61,364 nt of DNA from UBA11663 sp049616325 (GTDB lineage: Bacteria; Bacteroidota; Bacteroidia; Flavobacteriales_D; Sanyastnellaceae), in NCBI GenBank assembly GCA_049616325.1, contig JBMZHG010000011.1:1-61364 (forward strand). The letters run 5' to 3'. Below, piece by piece: positions 26,208 through 34,039 of this stretch; within the stretch, counting starts at the first letter, position 1; each line of letters opens with the position of its first letter. The position numbers and the translations under genes were made by a program. Under the pieces are notes generated by a model, which was given only the letters and a program-made list of their open reading frames with translations, was not told the DNA's origin and did no database searches.

Positions 26208-27245
26208 TCACTGGTCCGAGTTCACACGTTCGTCAATCAGTTTTTCCAGACGCTGAAGGTCTTTTTTGGAGAACTCGGACTTGGGCTTTCGACCGATCAA
26301 GTTGACCTGGACGTATTTCCACGGGTGCATTTGGAGGTCGTCCAAGAGCAATTGCAATTCGAGGTTGGTAGCCACCAATCCGTTGTGCAAACTGTCGCTG
26401 GTCAGGAGTTTGCCGAGGGATCCTTCGCCCGAGGCAATCTTTGAGGTGATGACGGATACGTCAGTTAAGGCCTGGTTGGCCCGAGCCATGGTGGCCGCAA
26501 ATTCAATGTTGGCAAGGGAGTCGCTGACGTCAGAGAAATTTTCGATGGCGTTGGTCAAATCTCCGCTGCTGGCGTTCAAGGTTGAAGTGAGGGAACGCAC
26601 GTTGGCCATGACTTTCCCGAAGTTGTAGCGGTTTTCAGCCACCGTGCTGTCGAGGTTGGCCGCGGTGTTCTCCAGGGAACGTACGGTACGTTGCACGCTT
26701 TCGAGCGCCTCCGGAAGCTGGCTGGTTGCGTCGCTCGTGAAGATGCTTTCGATTTCGTTGATGACCTTCTCGACGCTTTTGATCAGGTCGGTGGTTTTGC
26801 GCTGCAGCGGTTCAATTTGCTTGGCGACCTGAGCCGCAATGTCGTCTTCGACGTTGTCCTGCAGCGTGTCCCCGGGAAGAGCCAATTCCGGGGAGTTACC
26901 CTGTTCTATTCGGATGGCCTTCGTCCCAAACAAATCGGAACTGTGGATCATTGCCACGGAATTGGCGGGGAAATACAGCTTGGGGTGTTCGACGACAAAT
27001 TCTACGAGAAGCTCGCCCTGTCCGCCTTCGAGAAATTCAATGCGCCGAACTTGGCCGATTTGGTAACCGTTGATGAGGACGGGGTTGCTGACGGCCAAGC
27101 CAGCCACGTTTTCGTAAACCGCGAAGTAGGTGTTCGTTTTGGCAAACGGATTGAACCCCTTCAAGTAATTGACGCCGAGCACAAGCAGGACAATGCCTGC
27201 GACGACGAGGACGCCTACTTTGAATTCTGGTCGGAGTGTGTTCAC
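26208..27245 (-). CDS. MlaD/MCE family lipid-transport protein
   Basis: A 345-residue protein with one N-terminal membrane anchor (about 9-28), an MCE domain at about 38-115 (VAGLAVSNPVLINGYQIG, DLFGTKAIRIE) and a long alpha-helical coiled coil. MCE proteins form hexameric channels that move phospholipid between membranes; MlaE/MlaF partners are not in the window. The ATG overlaps the stop of the amidase gene by 4 nt. Confidence 0.9.
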   Translation of the reverse strand: MNTLRPEFKVGVLVVAGIVLLVLGVNYLKGFNPFAKTNTYFAVYENVAGLAVSNPVLINGYQIGQVRRIEFLEGGQGELLVEFVVEHPKLYFPANSVAMIHSSDLFGTKAIRIEQGNSPELALPGDTLQDNVEDDIAAQVAKQIEPLQRKTTDLIKSVEKVINEIESIFTSDATSQLPEALESVQRTVRSLENTAANLDSTVAENRYNFGKVMANVRSLTSTLNASSGDLTNAIENFSDVSDSLANIEFAATMARANQALTDVSVITSKIASGEGSLGKLLTSDSLHNGLVATNLELQLLLDDLQMHPWKYVQVNLIGRKPKSEFSKKDLQRLEKLIDERVNSDQ

Positions 27246-28402
27246 TGCAGAGGAAGGTTCAACAAATCGCGAGCACGGGACATGGGGATTTGGTTTTCAC
27301 CTTCAAACGCCACCACAAACGCACCTTCAAACCCTTCGTCCCGGAGGGCGACCTTAGCTGCGTGGGCGTCGTTGGGGTGGGAGAACCTCCCGGATACGTA
27401 CTTGTGCAATCCATGACGAATGTACGGTCTGGCCTCGGAGTGTCCACGGAGTTCGGGGGAATCTGGGGATAAAGCGGACTCCGTTGTGAGTATTTGGACA
27501 CCAAACCAAACTGCGGTCTCCGGTTGTGACGGCACTGGGGCGAGATTTCCTTGCGAAACGGGGGTCGGGTCCGGGGCCTCATTCGGGTCTGGTTTGGGGT
27601 CTTGCTCCGCGGCGCGCGAGGCAAGGTACGTGTCCCGAAAGGCACGGTAGATGGCGGATGCCAAGTAGGACTTTCCTTGATCCGACTGCAAGAAGTCCTC
27701 CTCGTCCGGGTTGGTCAAGAAGCCCAGTTCCACGAGGGTGCTGGGCATGGTCGTGTACGAAATCACGTAAAACCCGGCTTGTTTGACCCCCCGGTCTTTG
27801 CGTCCGACGCGCTCCCGGAACTGCTGTTGGATGGCCGCGCCAAGCGTGAGGCTTGCGTCGAGGTTGACGTTTTGACGCAAAGCGAGCGCGATGTAGGTGT
27901 CCGGATCGTTGGGGTCAAACCCGTCGTAGTTGCTCTCGTAGCCCTCTTCCTTGAACATCGACGCGTTCTCCCGCATGGCCACCCGCAAGCTTTCCTCGCT
28001 CTTGTGCATCCCCATCACGTAGGTTCCCGCCCCGCGGGCACCTTTGTCCGAGAAGGCGTCGCAGTGGATGCTGATGAACAAGTCAGCTTGGGCTTCGTTG
28101 GCAATCCGCACACGGTCCTGAAGGCCTGGGAAGCTGTCGTCTTTCCGGGTGTAGATGACCTTGACTTCGGGCAGGTTTTCCTCGATGTACCCGCCCAATT
28201 TGAGCGTCACGTCGAGGGTCACGTCTTTCTCCGTCGTCTTGTAGCGCCCGGTTCCGAGGTTGCCGGGGTCCTTGCCGCCGTGGCCCGCATCGAGGACGAG
28301 GGTCAACACCGGAGGGGCGGGCGCAAACGCCGCGCAAGCGACGACCAGGGCAACACACGCCGCGATGACGCGTTGTTTGGCTACTTTTGGATGCTGCTTC
28401 AT
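27242..28402 (-). CDS. N-acetylmuramoyl-L-alanine amidase with C-terminal SPOR-like domain
   Basis: A 386-residue amidase_3 enzyme that cleaves the amide bond between MurNAc and L-alanine during cell separation. A signal segment at about 10-30 precedes LVLDAGHGGKDPG (first zinc His), then ISIHCDAF, and STLVELGFLTN with the catalytic Glu. The last 75 residues (KYVSGRFSHPNDAHAAKVAL) resemble a SPOR domain that binds denuded peptidoglycan. The ATG at 28402 gives a standard signal peptide; longer frames overlap lptD. Its start shares a CATG with a possible lptD start at 28401. Confidence 0.9.
   Translation of the reverse strand: MKQHPKVAKQRVIAACVALVVACAAFAPAPPVLTLVLDAGHGGKDPGNLGTGRYKTTEKDVTLDVTLKLGGYIEENLPEVKVIYTRKDDSFPGLQDRVRIANEAQADLFISIHCDAFSDKGARGAGTYVMGMHKSEESLRVAMRENASMFKEEGYESNYDGFDPNDPDTYIALALRQNVNLDASLTLGAAIQQQFRERVGRKDRGVKQAGFYVISYTTMPSTLVELGFLTNPDEEDFLQSDQGKSYLASAIYRAFRDTYLASRAAEQDPKPDPNEAPDPTPVSQGNLAPVPSQPETAVWFGVQILTTESALSPDSPELRGHSEARPYIRHGLHKYVSGRFSHPNDAHAAKVALRDEGFEGAFVVAFEGENQIPMSRARDLLNLPLQ
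28382..28389 (+). promoter_or_regulatory. -7 box TACTTTTG for lptD
   Basis: Perfect match on the plus strand inside the amidase signal-peptide codons; it faces the opposing box at 28412-28419. Confidence 0.5.
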
Positions 28403-28411
28403 GCCGGTTCT

Positions 28412-28419
28412 CAAACATA
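28412..28419 (-). promoter_or_regulatory. -7 box TATGTTTG for the amidase gene
   Basis: Perfect match on the minus strand, 9 nt before the amidase ATG at 28402; lies in the 5' region of lptD. Confidence 0.5.
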
Positions 28420-28442
28420 CCGCACACCCCTGTGGACGCGCG

Positions 28443-30848
28443 ATGCGGACGGGCTCGATTATCCTTTTTTGGATGTTGATAAGCCCTGTGTTTTGGGCCC
28501 AAAACTCGCCATCCACCCCCACCGATTCTGAGCCAGGGGACGTGGTGGATTACGACGCGGCCGACATCTACTTCGCGGTCGACAGCGGCCTTGGTTACCT
28601 CACGGGAAACGCGCGGGTGGTCAGCGGTTCCATGACCTTGACAGCGCACCGCATCGTGCTCATGCTCGACGACAACCTCGTCTGCGCCTACGGAAAGCGC
28701 GACAGCATGGGAGTCTGGGAAGGGCGCCCCGTCTTCGAGGACGGCGGGCAGTCGTTCAGTCAGGACCAGCTGTGTTACAACTTCGAGACGGGGAAGGGGC
28801 TGAGTCGCCACGCCGTCACCAAGGAGCAGGACATCGTGTTTCACGCCGACCGCGCCAAGCGGCAGCCGGACGAAACGGTGCACGTTCGCGACGGCAAGTT
28901 CACCACCTGCGACGCCGAGAACCCGCACTTTCATTTCCACCTCACCAAGGCCATCATGGTGCCCAACGAAAAGGTGGTGAGCGGCCCGTTGTACTTGAAA
29001 TTCCGGAAGATCCCTACGCCGCTCGCCCTGCCCTTTGGGTGGTTTCCGCTTCAGCGTGAGAAACAAAGTCAGGGGGTGCTCCTGCCGGGATACGGCGACG
29101 GGGGCGACCTGGGGTTCTTTCTGAAGGACCTCGGGTATTACCTGCCTTTGGGCGACCACTGGGACGCCAAACTGTTGACAGACGTGTACTCCGGAGGAAG
29201 TTGGGCAGCTCGCGTGGCGTCCAATTACAATTACCGTTACCGCAACACGGGGTCGTTCAGCGTGAGTTACCAGCGCCAGCGGCAAGGGTTCGCCGGGACG
29301 CCGGGCTTTGGTCTTTCGAACAACTTTTTTGTGCGTTGGAATCACAGCCAAGACCCTCGGGCGCGCCCCAACTCGCGTTTTAACGCGTCGGTGAATTTTG
29401 GGTCCTCGGGCAACTTTCAGCAGAACCTCAACAGCTCGCAGGAAGAGTACTTGTCCAACACGTTCCAGTCCAGTTTGCAGTGGACAGCAAAGGTGCCTCG
29501 AACGCCTTTTTCAGCCAACGTCAGTGCCCGCCACAGCCAGAATTCGCTCACCGGAAACGTGAGTCTCACCGTGCCTTCGTTGTCCATCAACATGCAACGC
29601 ACGAGCTTGGCCAAGTTGATGGGCATTGCGACAGGATCTTCCGCTTTCCTCGACGGGGTGGCGGTTACGTACAGCACCCAAATGGAGAACACGATTCAGG
29701 CTCCAGACAGCGTTTTTGGAGCGCAAAATTGGGGTTCTTTGGATATCCGTAATGGATTGAAGCACAAGGTTAAGTTGTCATCCAGTTCGAGTTTTGGTTT
29801 CGTTTCATTCGCGCCGACCTTCACCTACGATCAGTTCGATTCCTTCGATGCGTTGAGCGTCTCAGAAGTTCAGGTTAACCCCGATTCAACGTCCTTCGTT
29901 ACAGACACCCTGAGCGGCTTTCAAACCACCAACGACTGGCGCCTTGGCGTCTCGGCAAGCACCCGGTTTTACGGCTTGTTCAACCTTCCAGGAGAGGGCA
30001 GGGTCAAGGCCATCCGTCACGTGCTTTCGCCCAACGTCGGGCTGAGCTACAACCCCGAGCGCGTACGCGAGCAAGTGCTCAACACCGACGCGGGAGAGGT
30101 CGGGTGGAACCCCTACGCACTTGGCCGGTTTGTCGCCGACGACACGCGGGAGTCAGGTGCGCTCAATTTCAGCCTGTCGCAAAACGTCGAGGCCAAAATC
30201 GCGGACCGCGAATCCGGCGAACTGCGCAAGGTCAAGATCCTGGACAACCTCAGCACGTCCGGCAACTACAACTTTGTTGCCGACTCGCTCCAGCTCTCCG
30301 ATTTCCAAACCCGTGCCTTCACCAACCTCTTCAACCGGGTGAGCGTCAACGTCAACGCCACACACACGGCCTACGCTCGGGATTCGGTGACGGGTGGGGT
30401 GATCGACACCTACTTGGCTTCCCAAGGCGGGGGGCTCGTGCGCCTGAAGCGCGTGACCGGCGCGCTCGGCACCAGCTTGCAATCCCCTTCCGACGCCGCC
30501 ACGCCTTGGAACGTGCGCCTCGACTACAACCTCAACTTGGCACGTCAATGGGCACCCGAACTCGCCCGGGATACGAGCGTCGTCACCCACGCCCTCAGCG
30601 CGCGCGGCGGCGTGAACTTGTTCAAGCGGTACAAGATTGATGTGAACGGGGGCTACGACCTGGCGCGCATGGAATTCACGCCCACCAACCTCAACCTCTA
30701 CGTGGATTTGCACTGCTGGGAGCTTTCCTTCAACTGGATTCCCTTCGGCGTGCGGCAGAGCTTTACGCTCCGATTGAACGTGAAGTCCGCCTTGTTGCGC
30801 GACCTCAAACTCGAGGCGAGGGGCGCCGACGGCAAGTTGCTTTTCTGA
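28443..30848 (+). CDS. lptD: LPS-assembly protein LptD (OstA-like)
   Basis: An 801-residue outer-membrane protein. From ATG 28443 it has a clean signal peptide (GSIILFWMLISPVFWAQ), then an OstA/LptA-like jelly-roll domain (about 35-200, YFAVDSGLGYLTGNARVVSG) and a C-terminal region of amphipathic strands forming the LptD barrel, ending in a strand after NVKSALLRDLKLEARGADG. It would insert LPS in the outer leaflet. An alternative ATG at 28401 adds 14 residues and shares a CATG with the amidase start; the signal peptide favours 28443 but does not decide it. Confidence 0.88.
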   Translation: MRTGSIILFWMLISPVFWAQNSPSTPTDSEPGDVVDYDAADIYFAVDSGLGYLTGNARVVSGSMTLTAHRIVLMLDDNLVCAYGKRDSMGVWEGRPVFEDGGQSFSQDQLCYNFETGKGLSRHAVTKEQDIVFHADRAKRQPDETVHVRDGKFTTCDAENPHFHFHLTKAIMVPNEKVVSGPLYLKFRKIPTPLALPFGWFPLQREKQSQGVLLPGYGDGGDLGFFLKDLGYYLPLGDHWDAKLLTDVYSGGSWAARVASNYNYRYRNTGSFSVSYQRQRQGFAGTPGFGLSNNFFVRWNHSQDPRARPNSRFNASVNFGSSGNFQQNLNSSQEEYLSNTFQSSLQWTAKVPRTPFSANVSARHSQNSLTGNVSLTVPSLSINMQRTSLAKLMGIATGSSAFLDGVAVTYSTQMENTIQAPDSVFGAQNWGSLDIRNGLKHKVKLSSSSSFGFVSFAPTFTYDQFDSFDALSVSEVQVNPDSTSFVTDTLSGFQTTNDWRLGVSASTRFYGLFNLPGEGRVKAIRHVLSPNVGLSYNPERVREQVLNTDAGEVGWNPYALGRFVADDTRESGALNFSLSQNVEAKIADRESGELRKVKILDNLSTSGNYNFVADSLQLSDFQTRAFTNLFNRVSVNVNATHTAYARDSVTGGVIDTYLASQGGGLVRLKRVTGALGTSLQSPSDAATPWNVRLDYNLNLARQWAPELARDTSVVTHALSARGGVNLFKRYKIDVNGGYDLARMEFTPTNLNLYVDLHCWELSFNWIPFGVRQSFTLRLNVKSALLRDLKLEARGADGKLLF

Positions 30849-30863
30849 CCTTGCGGACCCGCT

Positions 30864-31031
30864 TCAGGATCGCGCGTACCACCGGTACAGCATCACAAGA
30901 ACGCACACCAAAAACGCCAAGAAACTCACCTTGTTGATGCCGTGCATCATCCGCAAGTTGATCCCTGCTTCCTGGTCTTTTCTGAACAGGTTCAGGGGGT
31001 TGATGTAGTACAAGAACTTCTTGAAAAACAT
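30864..31031 (-). CDS. Small single-pass membrane protein (55 aa), possibly DUF6728
   Basis: ATG at 31031 to TGA at 30864. The product starts MFFKKFLYYINPLNLF, has a conserved-looking NLRMMHGINKVS motif at about 26-36, then one transmembrane helix at about 37-50 and a basic end YRWYARS. This layout matches a family of roughly 55-residue Bacteroidota proteins that I recall as DUF6728; the name is uncertain. It sits between convergent lptD and same-strand ridA, 18 nt downstream of the ridA stop. Function unknown. Confidence 0.65.
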   Translation of the reverse strand: MFFKKFLYYINPLNLFRKDQEAGINLRMMHGINKVSFLAFLVCVLVMLYRWYARS

Positions 31032-31049
31032 ACTCTTGGTGTTTTTTTA

Positions 31050-31430
31050 TTAAACCTTTTGTGCAATCATGGAGATTTCCACGCGCGCTCCTTTCGGCAA
31101 GCCTTTCACAGCCACAGCTTCCCGGGCGGGAAAGGGCTGGGGCATGGCCTTGCGGTAGGCGGCATCCATGTCGGAGTAATCGTCCATCGTCGTCAAGAAA
31201 ACCGAAGCCTTCACCACGTTGTTCAAGTCGAGCCCTGCGGCTTGGAGAATGGCTTGGGCATTTCGGATGCATTGCGAAGTGGCTTCTTCCATCGAGTCGG
31301 AAAGCAATTCGCCGGTGGACGGCACAAGGGGAATCTGGCCGCTTACGAACACGAGCCCTGCGGCTTCCACCGCTTGGCTGTAGGCGGCCACAGGTTGGGC
31401 AGCTTGGTCGGTGTCGATGCGTGAAGACAT
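31050..31430 (-). CDS. RidA family reactive enamine/imine deaminase
   Basis: A 126-residue RidA/YjgF protein that hydrolyses 2-aminoacrylate and similar intermediates. Conserved: PVAAYSQAVEAAGLVFVSGQ near the N-terminus, NAQAILQAAGLDLNNVVKA, and the C-terminal GARVEISMIA with the Arg and Glu of the active site. The start ATG at 31430 fits the family; the longer frame overlaps trpG. Divergent from trpG with face-to-face promoter boxes. Confidence 0.93.
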   Translation of the reverse strand: MSSRIDTDQAAQPVAAYSQAVEAAGLVFVSGQIPLVPSTGELLSDSMEEATSQCIRNAQAILQAAGLDLNNVVKASVFLTTMDDYSDMDAAYRKAMPQPFPAREAVAVKGLPKGARVEISMIAQKV

Positions 31431-31435
31431 GGAGG

Positions 31436-31443
31436 TACTTTTG
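31436..31443 (+). promoter_or_regulatory. -7 box TACTTTTG for trpG/pabA
   Basis: Perfect match, 24 nt before the ATG at 31468 and 10 bp from the opposing ridA box. Confidence 0.55.
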
Positions 31444-31453
31444 TGGAGGAGAC

Positions 31454-31461
31454 CAAATCTA
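31454..31461 (-). promoter_or_regulatory. -7 box TAGATTTG for ridA
   Basis: Perfect match on the minus strand, 23 nt before the ridA ATG at 31430. With the opposing box it predicts start sites for both genes near 31448-31449. Confidence 0.55.
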
Positions 31462-31467
31462 CGTCTC

Positions 31468-32106
31468 ATGCGCATCACCCTGTTCGACAACCACGATTCC
31501 TTCTCCTGGAACCTCGCCCACGACTTGGAGCGTGAAGGGGTGCAAGTGACTGTGGTGCGGGACGGGGAGTGGTCGGACGAGCTGTGGGCCCAAACCGACG
31601 CCCTCGTGCTCTCTCCCGGCCCTGGACTTCCCGAGGAACATCCCCAGCTCATGGGGGTGGTTGAGGAGGCCTTGAAGCGTCGCATGCCGGTTCTTGGGGT
31701 GTGCCTGGGCATGCAGGCCTTGGCGTTGCACTTCGGTGCGACTCTCCGCAACCTCGATGCACCCCTTCACGGCCGAACCACTGAAGCCACGTGGTCCCTC
31801 GAAGGTCTTGAGAACGCGCCTTTCGCCGGCATGTGGAAGGAGGTGAGCCGCTCGATGGCGGTGGGACACTACCACAGCTGGGTGGTGGACGAGGTGACGT
31901 TGCCGGGTGACCTGCACGTGAACGCCCGCAACAGTCAGGGACTTCCCATGGCGTTTCTCCACGGCACCCTGCCCGTTGCGGGCGTTCAGTTTCATCCGGA
32001 GTCGGTGCTTACGCCCGAAGGCCAAACTCTGCTCCGCGGCTGGATTTCAGCGGCTCAGCGCTGTTTGGCCATCTCGGCCTCAAACGTCTCCTTGAACTTC
32101 TCGTAG
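31468..32106 (+). CDS. Class I glutamine amidotransferase, TrpG/PabA type
   Basis: A 212-residue anthranilate/aminodeoxychorismate synthase glutamine amidotransferase. LSPGPGLPEE at 49-58, nucleophile C79 in LGVCLGMQAL, and VQFHPES with the catalytic His and Glu are all present. It supplies ammonia to TrpE or PabB; no synthase subunit is nearby, so trpG versus pabA cannot be decided. Its last 17 codons run 52 bp into the convergent lipoprotein gene. Confidence 0.9.
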   Translation: MRITLFDNHDSFSWNLAHDLEREGVQVTVVRDGEWSDELWAQTDALVLSPGPGLPEEHPQLMGVVEEALKRRMPVLGVCLGMQALALHFGATLRNLDAPLHGRTTEATWSLEGLENAPFAGMWKEVSRSMAVGHYHSWVVDEVTLPGDLHVNARNSQGLPMAFLHGTLPVAGVQFHPESVLTPEGQTLLRGWISAAQRCLAISASNVSLNFS

Positions 32107-32624
32107 TTGTACTCCGCCTTGATTCGCTCGTCTTGCGACAGGCGCTCGTTGTACTTGGAGACGAGTTCCGAAGCGGAAAGCTCCACGGCCATGTAGCTCA
32201 CGAAGTTGCCGTCCGTTTTCTGCGTCAAACGGTCGCACGCGGTGATGGCGCCGGAGAGCATTTGGTCCACGACGGTCTTCGCCATGTCGTTGAATGTCTC
32301 GGTGACCTCCTCCTTGTTGTTGAACTTGGTGCTGTTCACGTAGTTGTCTGACACGATTTGGACCGTGGCGTTGATCGATCGGGCAAGCTTGGCTTCCGCG
32401 TTAGACCGTGCAATTTTCTTGGCGGTCTCGCGACTCATGCTTTGGCCAGTGGCGGAAGCGCGAAACGTGTTCTTGTCGCTTTTGTACTCTTCGCCCCCGC
32501 AGTATTCAAGGATTTCAATTTCACCTGCTTGCTTGGGAGTGACTCCCTTGTTGGAGTTGCAGCTGGCCAAAGCGAACATCAAGGCCGCCGTACTTGCTGC
32601 GAGAACAGAAATTCGAAGTTTCAT
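32055..32624 (-). CDS. Small LPP20-like lipoprotein
   Basis: A 189-residue lipoprotein: lipobox ALASC with Cys22 is followed by NSNKGVTPKQAGEIE. The body (SRETAKKIARSNAEAKLARSI, then VTETFNDMAKTVVDQM and VSYMAVELS) has the helix-strand pattern of the LPP20 family. It is the third of three consecutive lipoprotein genes in the same direction, 46 bp after the second, and has its own TACATTCG box. Function unknown. Confidence 0.8.
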   Translation of the reverse strand: MKLRISVLAASTAALMFALASCNSNKGVTPKQAGEIEILEYCGGEEYKSDKNTFRASATGQSMSRETAKKIARSNAEAKLARSINATVQIVSDNYVNSTKFNNKEEVTETFNDMAKTVVDQMLSGAITACDRLTQKTDGNFVSYMAVELSASELVSKYNERLSQDERIKAEYNYEKFKETFEAEMAKQR

Positions 32625-32640
32625 GTGAGTGGTTTTTTGC

Positions 32641-32648
32641 CGAATGTA
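32641..32648 (-). promoter_or_regulatory. Putative -7 box TACATTCG for the small lipoprotein gene
   Basis: One mismatch to TAnnTTTG, 16 nt before the ATG at 32624; could give the last gene independent expression. Confidence 0.35.
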
Positions 32649-32670
32649 AGATTTCTGAGGAGGATTGTTT

Positions 32671-34035
32671 TCAGAAACCGTGCCAAAGTCGAATCAAGGC
32701 TGGAACGAAGTTGCTTCTGATTTCTTCGGAGGCCTTGTCGTAGGCCGCATCCGTGGCACGGGGAAGGTCGAGTTGGATGCCTTTGATTTTGGTCAAGGTT
32801 TGGGTGAACACCGTTTCGCCTGCGGCGTTGGTCACGGTGCCGACCACGTCCACGTAAACGGTGTAAAATCCCTGGCCAGAACCGCCCGGGCGGGCGTCGG
32901 CCTGAAGCGTCAACACCATGTCCGCGCCGGCGTTCACGACTTTGACGTTGGCTTTTTGGAGTCCATGTTGCAAGGCGGGGGAAAGCACAATTTGGTCACG
33001 CGTTTTTCCAAAGGCACGCTCCTCGACGCGAAGTTCCAAGGCCACGGGAGCCAAGTTGACGTCGACACGAAGCGGAGGGCTTTTCAACCCTTCTGCGGCC
33101 TGGCGGAACGGGTGCAAGAGGGGCAGCCCTTGAACAAATGCCGTGGGCACGACCTCCACTTCAAGCGTGGTGGACGTCACGCCGGGTTCAAATCGATCCA
33201 GCACCACGGTGGCTTGGCCGGACGCGTTGGTTACGGCTTCGCCACGGGTGGGCAAATCGCCGCGGCGGTAGCTGTACGCGAGGGTCACGTTGGGAGCGGG
33301 TTGGCCGTCGAGGATCGCAGTGATGGCGACCACGCCCTGGAAGGCGTCTGCGACGTGCAAGGTCACCTCGTTCTCTTCTGCGACCAAGGTCAGGCCCGCG
33401 ATGCAGCCTTCCAGCATCGACACAAGTTCGGCGGGCACGTTGGTTTCATGGCCCTGGTTGTCGGTGTGAACGAGGGGTCGGTCCAAGAAGGGGCGAATCG
33501 CATCGAGGCCCCGGATGGAGGCGTCCACGGCCGATTGAATCGAGGCAGAAGCACGTGCAGTCCGAGCCGTTTCCAAGTGCTCGAGCGCGAGGGCGAGGGC
33601 AGCTTGGCGTTTGGCTTCTTGAATCCGGGCGTGCTCTTGCTTGCTCAAACGGTAGTAGGCCAAGACCTCCGTCTCCGTGCTGTACGTGTCCACAAGCTCA
33701 AACCCCTCCAAATCTTCGTTGGTCGTGCTCGTGGATTGCGCCGAGAACGACTCGGACAACCATCCGTTCACTTGCAACGTGTTGGTCTTCGAGGTGGATT
33801 GCACTTGGACGCGGATTTCTCGGCTTAGGTTGTCCAAGGCGTTTTGTTTGGCCACGGCGTCTGCGTCCAACGGATGCGCCAGCTTGGAGGCCGATCCGAT
33901 GCCGACGTAGTAGCCGGGCACCACGGGGGAAGTTGCCACCCAGCTCGGCGCAAGCGCCGAAGTGTTTTTCGAGCCGGAGCACCCAAAAACGAGGGTCAAC
34001 GTCAACGCCCCCAAAAACCATCCGAGTCCTTTCAT
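32671..34035 (-). CDS. LPP20-family lipoprotein with added beta-rich domains
   Basis: A 454-residue lipoprotein with lipobox LVFGC (Cys19). Residues about 30-140 carry the LPP20 pattern (YYVGIGSASK, AVAKQNALDNLSREI, YRLSKQEHARI). After a helical stretch, residues about 230-330 form Ig-like beta segments (GEAVTNASGQATVVLD), and the C-terminal part (MVLTLQADARPGGSGQGFYT) is another beta domain resembling those of CsgG- or LpoB-linked proteins. It follows the CsgG-like gene by 4 nt and is probably cotranscribed. Confidence 0.8.
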   Translation of the reverse strand: MKGLGWFLGALTLTLVFGCSGSKNTSALAPSWVATSPVVPGYYVGIGSASKLAHPLDADAVAKQNALDNLSREIRVQVQSTSKTNTLQVNGWLSESFSAQSTSTTNEDLEGFELVDTYSTETEVLAYYRLSKQEHARIQEAKRQAALALALEHLETARTARASASIQSAVDASIRGLDAIRPFLDRPLVHTDNQGHETNVPAELVSMLEGCIAGLTLVAEENEVTLHVADAFQGVVAITAILDGQPAPNVTLAYSYRRGDLPTRGEAVTNASGQATVVLDRFEPGVTSTTLEVEVVPTAFVQGLPLLHPFRQAAEGLKSPPLRVDVNLAPVALELRVEERAFGKTRDQIVLSPALQHGLQKANVKVVNAGADMVLTLQADARPGGSGQGFYTVYVDVVGTVTNAAGETVFTQTLTKIKGIQLDLPRATDAAYDKASEEIRSNFVPALIRLWHGF

Positions 34036-34039
34036 GCCG

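Noticed and set aside
28260..28442. Longer lptD start at 28260
   Set aside because: It would run through the amidase signal peptide codons and place the lptD signal peptide internally.
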